A program made the position numbers and the translations under genes. A DNA stretch of 10,132 bases from Chloroflexota bacterium (GTDB taxonomy: Bacteria; Chloroflexota; Dehalococcoidia; SZUA-161), in assembly GCA_003229915.1 (NCBI GenBank), contig QIGA01000085.1:1-10132 (forward strand). Direction: 5' to 3'. The number at the start of each line of letters is the position of its first letter. Within the stretch, counting starts at the first letter, position 1. Under the pieces are notes generated by a model. The model ran no database searches and had not been told where the DNA came from. It saw only the letters and a list, made by a program, of their open reading frames with translations. This document shows positions 7,373 to 10,132 of this stretch, piece after piece.

Positions 7373-8965
7373 TCAAAGCAAATATCTCTTTCCCTCTTCA
7401 GGGCTCACCACCTTGGTATTTCGGGGCACAATACTGTCGAAGAATTCCGGGTTTTCCGTGTGAATGGGAAAAACTACTTTGGGGTTGATGTCATGTATAA
7501 GCTGCTTGATCTCAGGTCCAGAAGCATGCCCTGAAGCGTGGACATACAGGGGCTCGTGTGCAGGGGCATTGATGTCGAAGTGTTCAAGCCACCTGCGCAA
7601 CCTCTCCTCATCGAGCTTCATCTCATCACTAAAAGGCTCGCTTGAGGCACGTATATATGTGCTGCCTGGCGCGGGGCTTAAGTCTATCAACTCGTTGAAA
7701 TCGTAGTAGTCTAAATGAACCAGATACTTGGATGGATTCCTCTTTATCTGATACGCCCTAACGCCATAGGTGAAGTGCTCAAGGTCGATTGTATCTGGCT
7801 CTTTCCTGTCCCAGTCGGCGCTGTAACCTATGTCATACTTGGACGCCACGTAATCGCTCTTACTGTATAACATGCCGCCTTTTCTCTTGAGGTAGACTTT
7901 CACCGCCTTTTCCGTGGATAAAGCCGTTATGTCAAGTTCATTGATGCTCTTCAGTCTATTCAGGAGGAAAGCGAGCTTCGGCGATATCACCAGTATCCTG
8001 CCCGTGCGTTCAGCGACGTTTTTCATCGTCTGGTATCTGGTTACGTCTTTCCAGGCGAACCCGACCATTGCCAGCCCTTTGGTTCGAGATACCAGCTCTA
8101 CGCAACGTTCCTCCACGCTGCTTTCACTATCAGGGGTATCCTCTCTTATCCTGGTTCCCTCGATGATCAAGGCATCGGGCCTCAAATCCTTCAGCGAGCT
8201 ACGGAAGTTCTCCGTCAGATCGCTTCGGGTGCCGTGGAACCGCAGGTCGCCTGTGTAGACGATGGTCTCGCCGTCGGAAGTAGTGATCAGAAACCCCGTG
8301 GCGCCGGGCACGGAGTGGTCTACGCGGAACGACTGCACCTGAATGTTTCCTATGGTGATGTGTTCAGCCAGAGTTCTGTAGTCTCTCTGCACAGGTTCGA
8401 TGGCGATGGTGTGTGCTCCGGGGAAATAGGCTCTCGCTCCTGTCTCGGAGAGCGATCTCTTTTTTGCTACTGTGAATTCGTACTCGAATCCCCCTGTGCC
8501 TAAGGCTTCGGCTATCTCGATGATGATCTTGGTGATGTCTGAACAGTAGACAGGTATCTTTTCATCCAGAAGTGAAACATATTGGAAGTGATCCAAATGT
8601 CCGTGGGAGATGAGCACCCCCTGAATGAACGGACTCCCATTGTCCTGGCCAACCTTGTTGTAGCTCTTCACATCGCTTATCCACAGAGACCCATCGTCAC
8701 AACCAATCTGCCTCATGACATCTTCGATACGATCGATCTTCAGCAGGTCGTCTCTATAGATTCCGTCGATTCTCGGTACCACTCCGAGTTCCATCAGGTC
8801 TCTAAGGCCGTTGTTAGTCCGCGGTTGCAGGTATTCCTCGTAGAAGTCGCCTTTCTTGCCGAAGGACATTCCGAAATCCAGGAAAATCCGGGTAGCTTTA
8901 TCTTCCAGCAGTATTTTATTGCCCCCTATTTCACCGATTCCGCCGTAAAAGGTCAGAGACGCCAC
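7373..8965 (-). CDS. RNase J-like beta-CASP metallo-beta-lactamase nuclease, uncharacterised subtype
   Basis: Predicted zinc-dependent nuclease of 530 residues. The N-terminus TFYGGIGEIGGNK resembles RNase J. Metal ligands are in place: SHGHLDH at 120-126 (His121, His123, Asp125, His126), DHSVPGATG with His217, and YTGD with Asp240. The beta-CASP part follows: motif A IIEGT (Glu269), motif B VHASGHAS (from 475), and motif C PIHTE with His502. A histidine at motif C is typical of RNA-acting members; Artemis/Pso2-type DNA enzymes have valine. Two oddities: about 88 residues separate LDFG (29-32) from the HxHxDH block, against roughly 40 in RNase J1, and include EEYLQPR and YRDDLL; and the protein ends 28 residues after motif C, so the RNase J C-terminal domain is missing. 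The GTG start at 8965 is chosen because AAGGAGGA (8978-8971) precedes it. The frame stays open to 9061, but that would overlap the upstream gene by 79 bases. Substrate is unknown. Confidence 0.85.
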   Translation of the reverse strand: MASLTFYGGIGEIGGNKILLEDKATRIFLDFGMSFGKKGDFYEEYLQPRTNNGLRDLMELGVVPRIDGIYRDDLLKIDRIEDVMRQIGCDDGSLWISDVKSYNKVGQDNGSPFIQGVLISHGHLDHFQYVSLLDEKIPVYCSDITKIIIEIAEALGTGGFEYEFTVAKKRSLSETGARAYFPGAHTIAIEPVQRDYRTLAEHITIGNIQVQSFRVDHSVPGATGFLITTSDGETIVYTGDLRFHGTRSDLTENFRSSLKDLRPDALIIEGTRIREDTPDSESSVEERCVELVSRTKGLAMVGFAWKDVTRYQTMKNVAERTGRILVISPKLAFLLNRLKSINELDITALSTEKAVKVYLKRKGGMLYSKSDYVASKYDIGYSADWDRKEPDTIDLEHFTYGVRAYQIKRNPSKYLVHLDYYDFNELIDLSPAPGSTYIRASSEPFSDEMKLDEERLRRWLEHFDINAPAHEPLYVHASGHASGPEIKQLIHDINPKVVFPIHTENPEFFDSIVPRNTKVVSPEEGKRYLL

Positions 8966-8970
8966 CGATG

Positions 8971-8978
8971 TCCTCCTT
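8971..8978 (-). promoter_or_regulatory. Ribosome binding site deciding the GTG start of the beta-CASP gene
   Basis: AAGGAGGA on the minus strand lies in the 17-base gap after the upstream stop, 5 bases before the GTG at 8965. It rules in favour of the 530-residue form over a 562-residue form that starts inside the upstream gene and adds an Arg-rich, unconserved-looking N-terminus. Confidence 0.8.
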
Positions 8979-8982
8979 CGTG

Positions 8983-9747
8983 TTAGAAATCTGGCTCTTC
9001 GCCCTCCAGGGATAGGCCGAGGATTTCTTCCTTCATGGGGCAGATTTCGAGAAAATCGCAAGTCCCGCAGTAGCTGTTTATGATGGCGGGATACTTCTTC
9101 TCGGCGAGGATTCTGTCAACCATGCTCACTACATAGTCAGCAGCTTGCTCTAAATCTGCGGCTGTTGGCTGAAGGGTCTGGAATTCACCAGCATCCAGGT
9201 AAAGATAAGAAAGCTTGGTAACCGGTAGCTGCTGCTCTTGGGAGAGAATCAGGGCGTAGATATAAAGCTGGGTGCGATCCATCTCCTCGGGCATTTTGCC
9301 GGTCTTATAATCGATGACGTGCAAGCTGTCACCGTCTTCTCGGTCAACTCGATCTATTTTGCCGATCAAGGTGATTTTTGGTGATAGCTCCGCCTCATGG
9401 TAATCTTCCACCATAAGCGGTGTAACGGATAGGTCCTGGTTCTGAGCAAACCAACGCACTTGGACAAGAGCCCTTTCACCCCACCGTTTTTCGTCATCCA
9501 AGCTCTTGAAACCCTTGCGGTTGCGCCGCCATTTCTCGCGCAGCAAATCCTCCAGTCTGGGCACAGTTCGCTCCTCAACGGGGACAATGGACAGGAAATC
9601 CTTGAGCGCGGCGTGGATGTGGTCGCCCATGGTGAAGTAGGGTCGCGGTTTGGCATAGATTTTTGCCAGGTCATCTATGTAGTGGAACTTATACTGCCTG
9701 GGGCACTGCTCAAACATTCCTAGCCTGAAGGGGGAAGCTTTATACAC
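8983..9747 (-). CDS. Stand-alone RecB-like PD-(D/E)XK nuclease with probable 4Fe-4S cluster
   Basis: Predicted DNA nuclease of 254 residues with no helicase part. The N-terminus SPFRLGMFEQCPRQYKF carries Cys15. GDHIHAALKDF at 41-51 gives the motif I histidine (His45). GKIDRVD supplies Asp132, and the core VIDYKTGK supplies Asp146 and Lys148. TQLYIY gives the QxxxY motif (Gln160, Tyr164). The tail has Cys227, Cys230 and Cys236. One N-terminal cysteine plus a C-terminal CxxCx5C is the arrangement of the iron-sulfur cluster in AddB, Cas4 and related RecB-family nucleases. All catalytic positions are intact, so an active enzyme is expected. The GTG start at 9747 overlaps the upstream stop by one base (TAGTG), with AGGAGGT about 10 bases ahead, inside the previous gene. 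There is no cas gene nearby, so Cas4 is unlikely. The natural partners by context are SbcC and SbcD. The specific role is unknown. Confidence 0.85.
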   Translation of the reverse strand: MYKASPFRLGMFEQCPRQYKFHYIDDLAKIYAKPRPYFTMGDHIHAALKDFLSIVPVEERTVPRLEDLLREKWRRNRKGFKSLDDEKRWGERALVQVRWFAQNQDLSVTPLMVEDYHEAELSPKITLIGKIDRVDREDGDSLHVIDYKTGKMPEEMDRTQLYIYALILSQEQQLPVTKLSYLYLDAGEFQTLQPTAADLEQAADYVVSMVDRILAEKKYPAIINSYCGTCDFLEICPMKEEILGLSLEGEEPDF

Positions 9748-10132
9748 TATTCCCTTACCTCCTGAATCAGCCTCTCTCCGTATTCTATAAGGAGCTGAGT
9801 GCGATCTCGTGAAGTCTTCTTGGATTCGAGGTATAGCTGCAGCGCTTCCAGGGGTATTATTCCCTCTGCCGAGTAGGCTCCCAGTCTGCTGCGGTGCTCT
9901 TGTTCAACCTCCTTGTTGATGGCGGCGATGAAGTACGCATCCTTAAGCGCTTTCCGTATCTCACATTCTTGGATCAAGCCCTCTTTTTCCGCTGTGACCT
10001 TGATCCGCAGTCGCACTATAGCGTCCTCGAAATCACTCTTGGCGATGGCATGAAGTACTGTTGCTGTAGGGTCGTCGGTATCGGCGTCAACCTTGATTGT
10101 CAGGAAGCGCTGCGTTTTCACCGGGTGAAGTT
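9747..10132 (-). CDS. sbcD: Probable C-terminal part of SbcD/Mre11 nuclease (cut by window edge)
   Basis: The frame is open from the right edge to a TAG at 9747 and shows 127 residues. A GTG at 10121 could be a start, but no ribosome site precedes it in the 11 bases visible. The frame also continues in with LHPVKTQRFLTIKVDAD, which reads like mid-protein. The pattern fits the capping and C-terminal region of SbcD/Mre11 proteins as I remember them from Chloroflexi: the run RFLTIKVDAD, then DPTATVLHAI, a strand with AIVRLRIKVT, the helix with EIRKALKDAYFIAAI, and a late PLEALQLYL helix. The catalytic phosphoesterase domain would lie outside the window. Support comes from the SbcC/Rad50 gene later in the same operon. 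It overlaps the next gene by one base. If the GTG were the true start, it would be a 124-residue protein of unknown function. Confidence 0.72.
   Translation of the reverse strand, partial: LHPVKTQRFLTIKVDADTDDPTATVLHAIAKSDFEDAIVRLRIKVTAEKEGLIQECEIRKALKDAYFIAAINKEVEQEHRSRLGAYSAEGIIPLEALQLYLESKKTSRDRTQLLIEYGERLIQEVRE

Noticed and set aside
8985..9061. N-terminal extension of the beta-CASP protein to an ATG at 9061
   Set aside because: It would overlap the upstream nuclease gene by 79 bases and add an Arg-rich stretch, while a strong ribosome site directly precedes the GTG at 8965.
8983..9747. Cas4 and a CRISPR-associated locus
   Set aside because: The cysteine and nuclease pattern is Cas4-like, but no repeat array and no other cas gene is present in the window.
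1..10132. tRNA, rRNA, riboswitch, insertion sequence or phage remnants
   Set aside because: Almost all sequence is accounted for by tightly packed genes. The two longer gaps (123 and 185 bases) show no cloverleaf, no lysine-riboswitch-like architecture and no terminal inverted repeats.

Overview
The window is a gene-dense bacterial chromosome segment. Every convincing gene lies on the minus strand, so the biological reading order runs from the right end (10132) to the left end (1). Base composition is roughly balanced. There are no rRNA or tRNA genes, no CRISPR array, no insertion sequence and no phage gene. GTG and TTG starts are common: dapA, the beta-CASP protein and the PD-(D/E)XK nuclease use them. 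The mix of a Chloroflexi-like SbcD tail, an unusual RNase J-like protein and compact operons suggests Chloroflexota, perhaps a Dehalococcoidia-type lineage. That placement is an inference from how the proteins read, not a result from a database or marker gene.

Right half (10132 to 5221): a tightly packed nuclease operon. It opens with the C-terminal end of what reads as SbcD/Mre11, cut by the window edge. Next comes a small stand-alone RecB-like PD-(D/E)XK nuclease with four cysteines placed as in AddB/Cas4 iron-sulfur nucleases. Then comes an RNase J-like beta-CASP metallo-beta-lactamase with an enlarged N-terminal region and no room for the usual RNase J C-terminal domain. The last gene is a short SbcC/Rad50-like ATPase with a zinc hook. 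Junctions are a 1-base overlap, 17 bases and 10 bases, so the four genes are almost certainly co-transcribed. The two extra nuclease genes lie between the two halves of the Mre11-Rad50 complex. This is the most interesting part of the window.

Middle (5220 to 5036): a 185-base gap holding a strong sigma-70-type promoter, with an extended -10 TATAAT and a near-consensus -35, reading into rpsO. It also holds a few weak inverted repeats.

Left half (5035 to 1): rpsO (ribosomal protein S15) and pnp (polynucleotide phosphorylase), the classic bacterial pair. After a 123-base spacer with a hairpin come dapB, asd and dapA, three consecutive enzymes of the diaminopimelate/lysine branch from aspartate. 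dapA is cut by the left edge after 190 codons. Asd makes aspartate semialdehyde, DapA condenses it with pyruvate and DapB reduces the product, so the cluster encodes a continuous piece of one pathway. The order rpsO-pnp-...-asd-dapA recalls Bacillus subtilis, where asd-dapG-dapA lies a few genes downstream of rpsO-pnpA.
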